A DNA stretch of 64,000 nt from Stenotrophomonas nitritireducens. Its GTDB lineage: Bacteria; Pseudomonadota; Gammaproteobacteria; Xanthomonadales; Xanthomonadaceae. Shown piece after piece: positions 27,182 through 37,277 of the stretch. The translations under genes were made by a program, and so were the position numbers. Below the pieces are notes generated by a model. It ran no database searches, was not told the DNA's origin, and saw only the letters and a list, made by a program, of their open reading frames with translations. The DNA is taken from positions 3,152,501 through 3,216,500 of the forward strand of contig NZ_CP016756.1 of the NCBI RefSeq assembly GCF_001700965.1, in the 5' to 3' direction. How positions within the stretch are numbered: the first letter of the stretch is position 1; each line of letters opens with the position of its first letter.

Positions 27182-28804
27182 ATGGAAGAGAAACAGGACG
27201 TTGTACTGCCCAGCGGAGACTGGGACGAGGATGGGCGGCCGGTCGCGCGTGCACGCTTGACCCAGGTCAAGGACAAGCGCGACAAGGTGGTAGAGGCCGA
27301 TACCGATGCGGTGATCCCGGTCATCTTCCTACCCGGCATCATGGGTACCAACCTGAAGTCCAAGATCACCGGCGATCCGGTGTGGCGGCCACCGAATACC
27401 GATGGCGTGGGTGCGGTGCTTGGCGCGATCGGGCAGATGTTCGTGTTCCTGTTCCGTGGCGCGGCCACGCGGCAACGGCTGTTGAACCCGTTGACCTCGG
27501 AGGTTGATGACCGCGGCCCGCTGGATGCGGAAGACGTGATTCCCGAGGCGCTGGCGCGCGAGCGCGGCTGGGGCCAGTTGATGCGCTCGGCCTACAACCC
27601 GGTCATGGCCGAGATGCACCGAAAGCTCAATGACCTGATGTCGGCCGGCAAGCTGCAACCGTGGTGGGCTGAAGACGGCGCGCGTGCGCCGGCCGAGTAT
27701 GGCGAGATGGTTGGCGGCAACCCAGCGCTGACATTGGAGCAGGCCAAGCATGCGGCGCACTACCGTTTCGAGGTGTGGTCCGGCGGCTACAACTGGCTGC
27801 AGAGCAATCGCAGTTCCGCGCAGGACATCATCGAGCGCATCGACAAGGTGGTGCTGCCGTATTACGCCGCGCGCGGCATCCGCGCGGAAAAAGTGGTGCT
27901 GGTGACCCATTCCATGGGCGGGCTGGTGTCACGTGCGGTGTCGCAGCTGCACAACTACGGCAAGTTGCTGGGCATCTCGCATGGCGTGATGCCCGCGACG
28001 GGCGCGGCAGCCACTTACCATCATTGCCGCGCCGGTTATACCGGTGCATCCAGCATCATTCTTGGCCGCAACGCCGGCGAGGTGGTGGCGATCCTGGCCA
28101 AGTCGCCGGGCGGGCTGGAGCTGTTGCCTGCGGCGGACTACAACGAAGGCAAGGCGTGGCTGCAACTGGGTGACGAGGGCGCGCGGCTGCCTGTTGGGGG
28201 CGATCCTTACAACGAGATCTACCTCAACACCAAATGGTATGGGCTGGTTCCCGAGGGCAATACCGAGTTGCTCGATCCGAGCGCACCAACGGCCGCGGCG
28301 GCTTCGGCGCGCGAAGAAGAGGATGGGCCTGCGCTCACGCCGCGCACCGGTTTCCAGATCAATATCGAAGGCGTGCGGGATTTCCACAAGGACATCATGC
28401 GCAAGTACCACAAGCCGACCTTCGCGCATTACGGCGATGATGCCAAGCAGCTTGCTTGGGGCTCGCTGGGCTGGAGCGGCGGCCGCATGACGGGCGCGGA
28501 TTCAGTGACGCCGGTGTCGGACAACCGCAACGGCAAGATCAAACTGCAGGACCCGGTTGGGGTGATCAAGCTGGAGATCGCCGATCCTGCCGATCCCGGT
28601 GATGGCACAGTCCCGGCGTGTTCAGGTGCGGCCCCCAAAGCTGAGGTCACAGGATGTTTCCGCCAAGGCAGTTTCGGCACCGGGCAGTACGCGCTGAAAG
28701 GAAAAAAAGGCTATGACCACCAAGGCAGCTACAACGACGAGCGCACCCGCTGGGCAACCCTCTACGCCGCCGTGCGGTTCGCCCAGGGCGCGGACTGGGC
28801 GTGA
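27182..28804 (+). CDS. Alpha/beta-hydrolase lipase, Tle4-like T6SS effector
   Basis: This 540-residue lipase starts 3 bp after vgrG. The N-terminal region has VIPVIFLPGIMGTNLKSK, the oxyanion-side motif of LCAT/PGAP1-type hydrolases. The nucleophile elbow is VLVTHSMGGLVSRA, with Ser at about 244. DPGDGTVPACSG near 480 matches the region carrying the catalytic Asp, and KGYDHQGSYND near the C-terminus supplies a candidate His. No signal peptide is present, as expected for T6SS cargo. The following gene resembles Tli4 immunity proteins, supporting a Tle4-type assignment. It probably degrades phospholipid in the target periplasm. Confidence 0.87.
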   Translation: MEEKQDVVLPSGDWDEDGRPVARARLTQVKDKRDKVVEADTDAVIPVIFLPGIMGTNLKSKITGDPVWRPPNTDGVGAVLGAIGQMFVFLFRGAATRQRLLNPLTSEVDDRGPLDAEDVIPEALARERGWGQLMRSAYNPVMAEMHRKLNDLMSAGKLQPWWAEDGARAPAEYGEMVGGNPALTLEQAKHAAHYRFEVWSGGYNWLQSNRSSAQDIIERIDKVVLPYYAARGIRAEKVVLVTHSMGGLVSRAVSQLHNYGKLLGISHGVMPATGAAATYHHCRAGYTGASSIILGRNAGEVVAILAKSPGGLELLPAADYNEGKAWLQLGDEGARLPVGGDPYNEIYLNTKWYGLVPEGNTELLDPSAPTAAAASAREEEDGPALTPRTGFQINIEGVRDFHKDIMRKYHKPTFAHYGDDAKQLAWGSLGWSGGRMTGADSVTPVSDNRNGKIKLQDPVGVIKLEIADPADPGDGTVPACSGAAPKAEVTGCFRQGSFGTGQYALKGKKGYDHQGSYNDERTRWATLYAAVRFAQGADWA

Positions 28805-28817
28805 GGTGTTGCACGCG

Positions 28818-29801
28818 ATGACGCGCCGGCCGCTGTTGCATGGCTTGCTGGCTGCAGTACTACTGACCTTTGCCTCGGGCGGCGTTGCCGGCGCGGCACC
28901 GAAACGACAGGGAAGCGAAATGAAGACTTTGTGCGTTGGGCGATTCCTGCTGGATGTCCCTGCTGCGACCGCGATCCAGCCCGGCTATGTATATGCACGC
29001 AAGAAGGTGGAGACGAGCACCGGCGTATCTGCGGAGGCCTTCCGTCAGCGTGTGGCTGCGCGTGTGGCCACGCTGAAGGCCGCACGGCACCGCGCTGGCG
29101 AGTCCATGTCGGTCAGCGAAACGCGTTTCGACGATGATGCGGTACTGGTGACGTCATGGCTCAGCGAGAGCAGTCGCGCCGGTCATCGCCAGGAACTGTA
29201 TGTGCTGGATCCAACGCACAATGTGCAATACCTGGTCAGTGGCGAGACCGAAGCGGCGAAGCTGCCCGCTGCGATCGAGAACTACCGCGCCCTGCGTCCA
29301 CGCATCAGCTACCGTGATCCCAACAGCATTCCGACCACGGCGGGGTTCTGCATCGATTCGGGTTTCATTGCCGGCAACCGCATCAACAGCGAGGAAATGA
29401 CCATAGGCCTGCGTCCGCGCGCCTATCCGGGTGTACGCATGACGTTGATGTCCTATGTCACCGGCAAGCCGGACCAGCCGCTGTTGCAGCGTGCGTCCGA
29501 CCTGCCGCCGGAATATGCCGCCGCCGCAGCGCGGATGCGTAATCTGCGCCGTGGCGAACGCAACGTCGGGTCAATCCAGGGGCAGGAGATACTGGCGGGT
29601 GCGGAAGAAGGCGGGCGCAGGATGTACGCGTTCCTGTGGGAATCGCAGGGCCGTGCGGAGTCTTTGCAGTTCCCGTTCCTGTCGCTGCAGTTGCTGACCG
29701 AAGAGAAGGCCGATGCACCGGCATTCCGCGATGACGCACAGGCGCTTGGGTTGTGGGACCAGGTGTTGGGTAGCCTGCGTCTAAGGCCGGGCGCGATCTA
29801 A
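28818..29801 (+). CDS. Tli4-like immunity protein
   Basis: This 327-residue exported protein has a signal peptide (MTRRPLLHGLLAAVLLTFAS followed by GGVAGA). It then shows MKTLCVGRFLLDVPAATAI, the usual opening of Tli4-type proteins. Later segments include AGFCIDSGFIAG and GVRMTLMSYVTGKPDQPLL. It lies 13 bp after the Tle4-like lipase gene and should neutralise it in the periplasm. The ATG at 28818 is chosen because the signal peptide starts there; the upstream frame overlaps the lipase gene. Confidence 0.82.
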   Translation: MTRRPLLHGLLAAVLLTFASGGVAGAAPKRQGSEMKTLCVGRFLLDVPAATAIQPGYVYARKKVETSTGVSAEAFRQRVAARVATLKAARHRAGESMSVSETRFDDDAVLVTSWLSESSRAGHRQELYVLDPTHNVQYLVSGETEAAKLPAAIENYRALRPRISYRDPNSIPTTAGFCIDSGFIAGNRINSEEMTIGLRPRAYPGVRMTLMSYVTGKPDQPLLQRASDLPPEYAAAAARMRNLRRGERNVGSIQGQEILAGAEEGGRRMYAFLWESQGRAESLQFPFLSLQLLTEEKADAPAFRDDAQALGLWDQVLGSLRLRPGAI

Positions 29802-29812
29802 GCGATTCGTGT

Positions 29813-30225
29813 TGTGGGAGCGGTGTGAACCGCGAAGCTGGTGTTGTTGAGGGTCTGGGATTTTTTGCGATCTGATGGAGCATCTGCTTCGCGGCTGACG
29901 CTGCTCCCACAGAAAATTAATTGTCGTGGTAAGGCGCGATGCCGCTTTTGTAGGAGCGGCGTAAGCCGCGAAGCCGGTGTTGCTGAAGCCATGGATATCC
30001 TTGCGATCTGACGATGTGTCAGCTTCGCGGCTTACGCCGCTCCCACAACAACCTTGATGCCTGGCATTGCGGTTTGTTTAAGCGCAGCGCAGTCAGGCTG
30101 CGTTTGCGACTAGGCGCAATCTGCTTTTGTAGGAGCGGCGTAAGCCGCGAAGAATATGGTGCTGAAGCCACGATTATTTTGCGATCTGACGATGTGACGG
30201 CTTCGCGGCTTACGCCGCTCCTACA
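29813..30225. repeat. Three inverted pairs of the GGAGCGGCG REP family
   Basis: Three consecutive inverted pairs of a roughly 26 bp palindrome (type GTAGGAGCGGCGTAAGCCGCGA) are at 29813-29839/29886-29911, 29949-29974/30020-30047 and 30129-30152/30199-30225. Each pair spans about 95-100 bp. The inter-arm segments also resemble each other (TTTGCGATCTGA before the second arm). No gene is seen between 29802 and 30259. Confidence 0.88.
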
Positions 30226-30259
30226 GCCACCGTGCGGCCTCAGGCATCGTGGCAAAGCC

Positions 30260-30358
30260 TCAAAGCTCCTGGCCGAACATGATTCCGTGGCCGTCGATCG
30301 TGTGCACGCCGAACTCGCGCATGTCACCTCCTGCGGCGTGAAGCCGGTCATCGTGCAT
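30260..30358 (-). pseudogene. C-terminal fragment of a probable VOC (glyoxalase-like) protein
   Basis: A 32-residue frame reads MHDDRLHAAGGDMREFGVHT and ends IDGHGIMFGQEL. The MREFGV..DGHGIMFGQ segment is typical of the last beta strands of VOC/glyoxalase-bleomycin resistance proteins, including the metal-ligand end. The rest of the gene is absent. It may be a decayed relic, with an AGGAGGT sequence fortuitously upstream of the internal ATG. Confidence 0.4.
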
Positions 30359-30464
30359 TGCGTCCTGAGGCGGTGCCGGCTTATCGGCTTTGTTGTCCGA
30401 ATCTGGCGGGCACCGATGCGGTGGTGGGCGCAGCATGCAGCTTCTTTCGTTGATTGGAGCTTAC

Positions 30465-31229
30465 ATGAAGCAGTTGCAGGAAAAGGTTGTGATCATCACC
30501 GGTGCCAGTTCCGGCATCGGCCGTGCCGCCGCATTGATGTTTGCCGCCGAAGGTGCGGCGCTTGTGCTGGGCGCGCGCCGTGCGGCTGAACTGGAAGCGC
30601 TTGTTGTGGAGATTGCAGGCAGTGGCGGAAGCGCGGTCTGCCTGCCGGGTGATGTCTGCGAAGAAGGCTATGCAAAGGCCTTGGTACAGCTGGCATTGGA
30701 CCAATACGGCCGGCTGGATGTGGCTTTCAACAACGCGGGTACGATGGGGCCATTGGGGCCAACGCCGCAGCTGGAGCTGGCTGATTGGCAGCGCACGCAG
30801 GACACCAATCTCACCGCGATGTTCCTGGCGGCCAAGTACCAGGTGCCGGCGATGCTGCGCGGTGGAGCCGGCAGCCTGATATTCACCTCAACCTTCGTCG
30901 GCCACACGGTGGGCTTCGCCGGTGCTGCCGCGTATGCGGCCAGCAAGTCCGGCATCATCGGGCTGACCCAGGCGTTGGCTTCGGAGTTCGGGCCTCAAGG
31001 GCTGCGGGTGAATGCTTTGTTGCCTGGCGGCACCGATACCCCGATGGCGCGTGAAATGAATGGCTCGCCGGAAGCGATGGCGCAGGTGGCGCAGTTGCAT
31101 GCACTGAAGCGTATTGCTGATCCACGCGAGATGGCTGCGGCGGCGATGTTCCTGGCCTCGGACCAGTCTTCATTCATGACCGGCACGGCGATGCTGGTGG
31201 ACGGCGGTGTCTCCATTCATCGCGGCTGA
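30465..31229 (+). CDS. SDR-family NAD(P)-dependent oxidoreductase
   Basis: This 254-residue classical short-chain dehydrogenase has the nucleotide-binding motif TGASSGIG (about 12-19), NNAG (about 90) and the catalytic YAASK (about 155-159) with an upstream Ser. LVDGGVSIHRG lies at the C-terminus. The length is usual for the family. The ATG at 30465 has a TTGGAGC ribosome site. The substrate is not predictable; the family members it most resembles act on small alcohols or ketones. It stands alone between repeats and a convergent small gene. Confidence 0.9.
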   Translation: MKQLQEKVVIITGASSGIGRAAALMFAAEGAALVLGARRAAELEALVVEIAGSGGSAVCLPGDVCEEGYAKALVQLALDQYGRLDVAFNNAGTMGPLGPTPQLELADWQRTQDTNLTAMFLAAKYQVPAMLRGGAGSLIFTSTFVGHTVGFAGAAAYAASKSGIIGLTQALASEFGPQGLRVNALLPGGTDTPMAREMNGSPEAMAQVAQLHALKRIADPREMAAAAMFLASDQSSFMTGTAMLVDGGVSIHRG

Positions 31230-31502
31230 CGTTGGCGCACACGAAGCGGGCACCGTGCGGCGTCCGCTTCGCTTTTGCTCAGACGAACTGCGGTAGCTGC
31301 TGAAGGGCGCTACTCCGCGACAGGAGTTCGCGTGCAAGCTGCCTGCGTTGCCATCCTCGCCTTCGCGGAAGAGGGTTTCCATGCCGAAGACGGTAAAGGT
31401 TTGGCGCTCGAACAGGGGGGGGCTGCATGTTGGAGCCTCTTGTCTCGGAGAGGCTTGCGTGTAGCGAGAGTTCTGCCGTGTTGGGCGCTTGATGATTGCT
31501 TG
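31230..31502. other. Intergenic stretch, nothing recognised
   Basis: Both flanking genes end here (convergent). Open frames cross the stretch in several frames but show no protein-like composition, and no hairpin with a T tract was seen. Confidence 0.4.
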
Positions 31503-31718
31503 TCAGCCGCCGTTCTGCGCGCGTTGGTAAGCGACCAACGCGTTGGCATGGCCGTGGCCGATCTTGTGTTGTTCCTTGAGGAAGGCCACCTGTTCCATGT
31601 GCTTCCTGTCCTTGACCGTATCCAGCAGCTGCAGCCAGTGCTTCACCGGCTTGCCATAGGTCTTCTCGATGGACGGGAAGTACGAAGCGGGGCCCTGGAC
31701 TTTTTCGCTGCTGGTCAT
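31503..31718 (-). CDS. DUF4287 domain protein
   Basis: This 71-residue protein is of the DUF4287 type: MTSSEKVQGPASYFPSIEKT, YGKPVKHWLQLL, then HMEQVAFLKEQHKIGHGHAN. The last segment is the hallmark of this family, whose members are often annotated next to DUF5655 domains. The start at 31718 marks where the conserved domain begins; longer upstream frames lack similarity. It follows the adenylyltransferase gene on the same strand by about 60 bp and may be co-transcribed. The function is unknown. Confidence 0.8.
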   Translation of the reverse strand: MTSSEKVQGPASYFPSIEKTYGKPVKHWLQLLDTVKDRKHMEQVAFLKEQHKIGHGHANALVAYQRAQNGG

Positions 31719-31779
31719 ATGCGTTTCCGGGAAGGAGAGAGGCAGGGCAATGATGCGGCAAAGGCCGGGCGTTGGCGAC

Positions 31780-32580
31780 TCAGTGGGTGCTTGGCGGCAG
31801 CATCTCAGTGATGCGTGCCTTGGCTGCGTGGATGAAAGCGGCCAATGGCGCAGCCGGCCAAGGCAGTGTGCTGCCGGTCGGTGCGAGATACTCCTGCCGT
31901 GCCCGGCTGACGATGGCCTGATGCTGCGCCGGCAGATGCTGCAGCAGCCAATCAGCGGCGACATCCTTCGGCGCAATGTTTCCCGTCTGCGCGCTGTACC
32001 AGATGCGCGCCAGGGTGAGCACGATGTTGGCTTCTTCACCGTGCCAGTCCTCTACGGTATTCCACAGCTTCAAGGTGTCGGCCAGGGCCTGCTGGAAGTC
32101 GTGCTCGGGCACTGCTGGAAGCAGCTCGGTGATGTCCGGGCCGTGCAGGGCGATGCTTTGCTGGCGTGCCTTGGTCAGGAGAATGGCGAGATCCGGGTCG
32201 TATGTTGGCGGCTCCAGGATGCCGGCCAGGATGTCCTGCCGCAGCCATTCACCGAACTGCAGTTCGCGGCGTGCTGGATGGCGCCAAGGCGTCACTTCGG
32301 CGTGTGCGATTACCGTCGCTTCCAATGCACGCAGTGTTGCGTGCTGGCCGGGTGGGGCCGAGATGGCCAGCAGGTCGCGTTGCAGATAACGCAGCGTGGC
32401 GGCGTCGGGATGCGTGGCCACGATCACCAGTAGATCGATATCGCTGTGTGGTTTTAGGCCGCCATCCAGGGCCGAGCCATAGAGATGGATGGCAAGCAGG
32501 TTGGCCGCCAGATGGCGCTGGATCGCTTCGCAGGCGAGGGCGAGCTGGGTGGTGATGGCTTCGGGGATGGGGGCTGTCAT
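31780..32580 (-). CDS. aadA: AadA-type aminoglycoside 3''-nucleotidyltransferase
   Basis: This 266-residue nucleotidyltransferase resembles ANT(3'')/AadA enzymes that adenylylate streptomycin and spectinomycin. The catalytic motif LYGSALDGGLKPHSDIDLLV (about 33-52) holds the paired Asp residues that bind metal. YDPDLAILLTKARQQSIALH and the C-terminal all-helical domain with WYSAQTGNIAPKDVAADWL complete the match. The length fits AadA. It is not in an integron: no integrase, attC site or neighbouring cassettes are seen, and the codon use looks native. It is therefore probably a chromosomal, intrinsic gene. The activity is inferred. Confidence 0.85.
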   Translation of the reverse strand: MTAPIPEAITTQLALACEAIQRHLAANLLAIHLYGSALDGGLKPHSDIDLLVIVATHPDAATLRYLQRDLLAISAPPGQHATLRALEATVIAHAEVTPWRHPARRELQFGEWLRQDILAGILEPPTYDPDLAILLTKARQQSIALHGPDITELLPAVPEHDFQQALADTLKLWNTVEDWHGEEANIVLTLARIWYSAQTGNIAPKDVAADWLLQHLPAQHQAIVSRARQEYLAPTGSTLPWPAAPLAAFIHAAKARITEMLPPSTH

Positions 32581-32696
32581 GGCGGCGGCAGGTAATCGTG
32601 TAGGGCCGATTGTGCCGTAAACAGAACGGGCGCCTTGCGGCGCCCGTTCTTTGCATCTTGCCTTTGCTCCAATCCTTCCCGCGTGCGCGGGGGCTT

Positions 32697-32779
32697 GTAG
32701 TGCCGAGCCATGCTCGGCAGGGGCTTTACCGGCTAAAGCTGCCCTCACCCCAACCCCTCTCCCGCGGGCGGGAGAGGGG
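32697..32779. repeat. Single SMAG and a strong CCCCTCTCCCGC hairpin downstream of ahcY
   Basis: A lone SMAG at 32697-32719 is followed by a 12-bp perfect stem, CCCCTCTCCCGC/GCGGGAGAGGGG (32754-32779). The hairpin lies 22 bp past the ahcY stop (minus strand), so it can serve as an ahcY terminator, although no T tract follows. The same GGCGGGAGA hairpin type recurs near 43.56 and 43.69 kb. Confidence 0.7.
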
Positions 32780-32800
32780 CTTGAGCAAAGGCTTTGCCGA

Positions 32801-34246
<1,446 letters not shown>

Positions 34247-34284
34247 TTAGAGCTCCGGTGTGGTGCGAGCAGGCTCGCGTTCGC

Positions 34285-34395
34285 CGGGCGCCGTTGTTGC
34301 GTGAAAGCCGTCCGAGCCTGGCCGTTTGGGAAGTCCGTGCAAGAACACGGGCTGTAGTGGACGGGTCCACCCAACGGTCGCAGCGCCCCTCGGAA
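34285..34395 (-). promoter_or_regulatory. S-adenosylhomocysteine (SAH) riboswitch upstream of ahcY
   Basis: Read on the minus strand, the leader has CCGAGGGGCGCTGCGACC (about 34393-34376), then CAGGCTCGG, then CAACGGCGCCC (ending about 34286). These match the conserved blocks of the SAH riboswitch: the P1 strand CCGAGG pairs with the GCTCGG strand, and GGCGC pairs with GCGCC in the pseudoknot. Known SAH riboswitches turn ahcY on when SAH accumulates. A GCGAG/CTCGC hairpin lies between the aptamer and the ribosome site and may form part of the expression platform. Confidence 0.88.
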
Positions 34396-34405
34396 CGGGC
34401 CGGCC

Positions 34406-34411
34406 ATTATA
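34406..34411 (-). promoter_or_regulatory. Promoter -10 of ahcY
   Basis: A perfect TATAAT on the minus strand lies about 10 bp upstream of the SAH aptamer, so the transcript would begin just before it. The -35 region is not a good match to consensus. Confidence 0.6.
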
Positions 34412-34513
34412 TCGCGCCGGCGGGCCTGCACTGCCGGCCCAACCAAAGGCAGGGGCCACGGGCGATGGGGATTGTTAAGTTGGGCGATTGTTTCCGTCCA
34501 AGAGGATTGCGCC

Positions 34514-37012
34514 ATGAACCTGTCTTCCCGCCGCCCACGCCGCGCTTCCGCGGCCCTGGTGCTGTGCGCCGGCCTGCTGCTGGCCGTCCCGCCGGTCATG
34601 GCGCTGGCCCCGCCGGTGCAGAAGGGGGCGCAGCAGGGCGAGGGTTACCGGCTGCCGTCAGCGGCCCTGCAGGCGGTAGTTGACGCCCCGCGCGCACCCA
34701 GCCTGTACCTGTCCCCCAAGCGCGACCTGACCGCGCTGCTGCAGACCCCGGCGCTGCCCTCCATCGCCCAGGTGGCGGCCCCCGAGCTGAAGCTGGCCGG
34801 GCTGCGCATCAACCCCAAGACCGTCTCCGACAGCCGTTTCTCGTTCGGCAGCAAGCTGTGTTTGGCGTCCACCGTTGATGGCAAGGAGCGCCAGATCAGC
34901 GGCTTGCCGCAGCCCTTGTCGGTGGCGTCGCTGGCCTGGTCACCGGACCAGAAGTACCTGGCCTTCAACCAGTTGGACCCGGCCACGGGCAGCAACGAGC
35001 TGTGGCTGGTGGATGTGCAGAGCGGCAATGCACGGCGCATCGCCGAGCGGCTGAACAGCATCGTGGGCAATGGCTACAGCTGGCTGCCGGGCAGCGACGC
35101 GCTGCTGGTGCTGCAGCGTCCGGCCGGGCAGGGCGAGCCGCCGCAGAGCGACGGCATTCCCACCGGGCCGGCCGTGCAGCAGACCGAAGCCGGGCAGGGT
35201 GTGCGTTCGGTGCGGACCTACCAGGATCTGCTCAAGAACGAAGACGACGCGCGCCTGTTCGCCTACTACATGCAGGCACAACCAGTACGGGTGTCGATCA
35301 GCGGTGACAGCAAACCGGTCGGCGCTGCGGGCATCTACCTCGGCTTGTCGGCCTCGCCGGATGGCAGCTACCTGCTGAGCCAGCGCGTGCAGCGGCCGTT
35401 CTCGTATGCGGTGCCGGTCAGCCGCTTCCCGCGCCATATCGAGGTGCTGGATGCGCAGGGCAAGCTGGTGCATACGGTGGCACGCCTGCCGCTGGTGGAT
35501 GGCCTGCCCACCGGCAACGACGCAGTGCCCACAGGCGTGCGTTCGATCAGCTGGCGTGCCGATGCACCGGCAACCCTGGTATGGGCCGAAGCGCAGGACG
35601 GCGGCGACCCGTCGCGCGAGGCCAAGGTGCGCGATGCGGTGCTGATGCAGGCCGCGCCATTTGAAAAGCCACCGGTGACGCTGGCGCAGCTGGGCTCGCG
35701 TTATGCCGGTGCTACCTGGGCCAACGGCGAGTTGGCGCTGCTGGATGAGTACTGGTGGAAGAACCGCCAGATGAAGCAATGGAAGATCGCGCCGGACCAT
35801 CTCGACCAGGCCGCGACGCTGCTGGTGCAGCGTTCGGAAGACGACCGCTACAGCGACCCGGGCGAACCGTTGCTGCAGATGGACGATGGTGGCCGCTCGC
35901 GTCTGCAGCTCACTGCCGATGGCGGTGGCTTCTACCGCATTGGCGACGGTGCATCGGCCGAAGGCGATCGCCCGTTCCTTGACCGCGTCGATCTGGCCAG
36001 TGGCAAGAGCGAGCGCCTGTTCCATTCGCAGGCGCCGTATTACGAAATGCCGTTGGGCATCATCGAAGGCGAGGCTGGCCGCATCCTGACGTACCGCGAA
36101 TCCAACGACGTGCCAGCCAACCTGTTTGCCCGCGGTTTGGCGGCGGATGCGCAGCCGGTTGAACTGACCCACTTTGCTCATCCGCTGCCGCAGCTGAAGG
36201 GCGTGAAGAAGGAGCAGATCCGCTACAAGCGCAACGATGGTGTTGAACTCACCGCCGACCTGTTGCTGCCACCGGGCTACGACCCCAAGAAGGATGGCCC
36301 GCGCCCGCTGCTGATGTGGGCATACCCGGCCGAGTTCAAATCTGCTGCCGATGCCAGCCAGGTCAGCGGCTCGCAGTACCGCTTCAACGCCATCAGCTAT
36401 TGGGGCCCGCAGGCGTTCCTGGCCAAGGGCTATGTGGTGTTGAACAACCCGACCATGCCGATCATCGGCGAGGGCGACACCGAGCCGAATGACACCTATG
36501 TGCAGCAGCTGGTTGCCAGTGCGCAGGCAGCGGTGGACGAAGTGGTCAAGCGCGGTGTTGGTGACCGTGAGCGCATTGCCGTGGGTGGCCATTCCTATGG
36601 TGCTTTCATGACCGCCAACCTGCTGGCGCATACGCGTCTGTTCAAGGCCGGTATCGCGCGGTCAGGTGCTTACAACCGCACGCTGACGCCGTTCGGCTTC
36701 CAGGCCGAGGAGCGCAACTACTGGCAGGCGCAGGACGTGTACCAGAAGATGTCGCCGTTCAATTATGCAGACAAGATCAAGGATCCGATCCTGTTCATCC
36801 ATGGCGTGGACGACAACAACTCCGGCACCTTCCCGATCCAGAGCGAGCGCATGTTCGCAGCGGTGAAGGGTTTGGGCGGCACCGCGCGGCTGGTGATGCT
36901 GCCGAACGAATCGCATGGTTACCGCGCACGCGAATCGATCATGACGATGCTGGCCGAAAGTGAGGACTGGCTCGACCGTTGGTTGGGTGCGGAAGCTGGC
37001 AAGAAGCGCTGA
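34514..37012 (+). CDS. Secreted S9 family prolyl-oligopeptidase-like serine peptidase
   Basis: This 832-residue exported serine peptidase has an N-terminal signal peptide (RASAALVLCAGLLLAVPPVM followed by ALA). A beta-propeller region carries repeats such as SWSPDQKYLAFNQLDPATGS. The catalytic alpha/beta-hydrolase domain begins at about residue 580. The triad is visible: Ser in GGHSYGAFMTANLL (about 698), Asp in HGVDDNNSG (about 780) and His in NESHGYRA (about 812). It resembles periplasmic acylaminoacyl-peptidase/DPP-like enzymes of Xanthomonads that degrade peptides. The ATG at 34514 follows an AGAGGA ribosome site, and the gene diverges from ahcY. Confidence 0.92.
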   Translation: MNLSSRRPRRASAALVLCAGLLLAVPPVMALAPPVQKGAQQGEGYRLPSAALQAVVDAPRAPSLYLSPKRDLTALLQTPALPSIAQVAAPELKLAGLRINPKTVSDSRFSFGSKLCLASTVDGKERQISGLPQPLSVASLAWSPDQKYLAFNQLDPATGSNELWLVDVQSGNARRIAERLNSIVGNGYSWLPGSDALLVLQRPAGQGEPPQSDGIPTGPAVQQTEAGQGVRSVRTYQDLLKNEDDARLFAYYMQAQPVRVSISGDSKPVGAAGIYLGLSASPDGSYLLSQRVQRPFSYAVPVSRFPRHIEVLDAQGKLVHTVARLPLVDGLPTGNDAVPTGVRSISWRADAPATLVWAEAQDGGDPSREAKVRDAVLMQAAPFEKPPVTLAQLGSRYAGATWANGELALLDEYWWKNRQMKQWKIAPDHLDQAATLLVQRSEDDRYSDPGEPLLQMDDGGRSRLQLTADGGGFYRIGDGASAEGDRPFLDRVDLASGKSERLFHSQAPYYEMPLGIIEGEAGRILTYRESNDVPANLFARGLAADAQPVELTHFAHPLPQLKGVKKEQIRYKRNDGVELTADLLLPPGYDPKKDGPRPLLMWAYPAEFKSAADASQVSGSQYRFNAISYWGPQAFLAKGYVVLNNPTMPIIGEGDTEPNDTYVQQLVASAQAAVDEVVKRGVGDRERIAVGGHSYGAFMTANLLAHTRLFKAGIARSGAYNRTLTPFGFQAEERNYWQAQDVYQKMSPFNYADKIKDPILFIHGVDDNNSGTFPIQSERMFAAVKGLGGTARLVMLPNESHGYRARESIMTMLAESEDWLDRWLGAEAGKKR

Positions 37013-37019
37013 CGTATTG

Positions 37020-37119
37020 CCCGCCCTTGCGCCTCCGGCGCAAGGGCGGGTGTAGTGCCGAGCCATGCTCGGCACGGGCATTACCGGTAACGCCTCTGCC
37101 GAGCATGGCTCGGCACTAC
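37020..37119. repeat. 14-bp hairpin (likely terminator) followed by an inverted SMAG pair
   Basis: CCCGCCCTTGCGCC/GGCGCAAGGGCGGG with a TCC loop (37020-37050) lies 8 bp after the S9 peptidase stop, and probably ends that transcript. An inverted SMAG pair follows at 37052-37074 and 37097-37119. The rest of the gap to 37277 shows no gene; a GTCC-AAAA-GGAC palindrome lies near 37158. Confidence 0.85.
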
Positions 37120-37277
37120 AGGTCCGCGAATGACCTATCCAGCACGTATTCCTGTCCAAAAGGACAGCTGCCAGACAACATTCAAATGCAACTGTTTCAG
37201 GTTTGGTGCACTGCAAAACTATGCCGATTTTTGCGGTAGGCTTGACGGGTTTCCGCTCTCCAGGCTCTCCGTCTTAG

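Noticed and set aside
31279..31761. 160-codon minus-strand frame crossing the DUF4287 gene
   Set aside because: It overlaps the better-supported DUF4287 gene in another frame and has no protein-like pattern.
31780..32580. Integron cassette around the AadA-type gene
   Set aside because: No attC-like site, integrase or other cassettes were found; neighbours are chromosomal genes and SMAG repeats.
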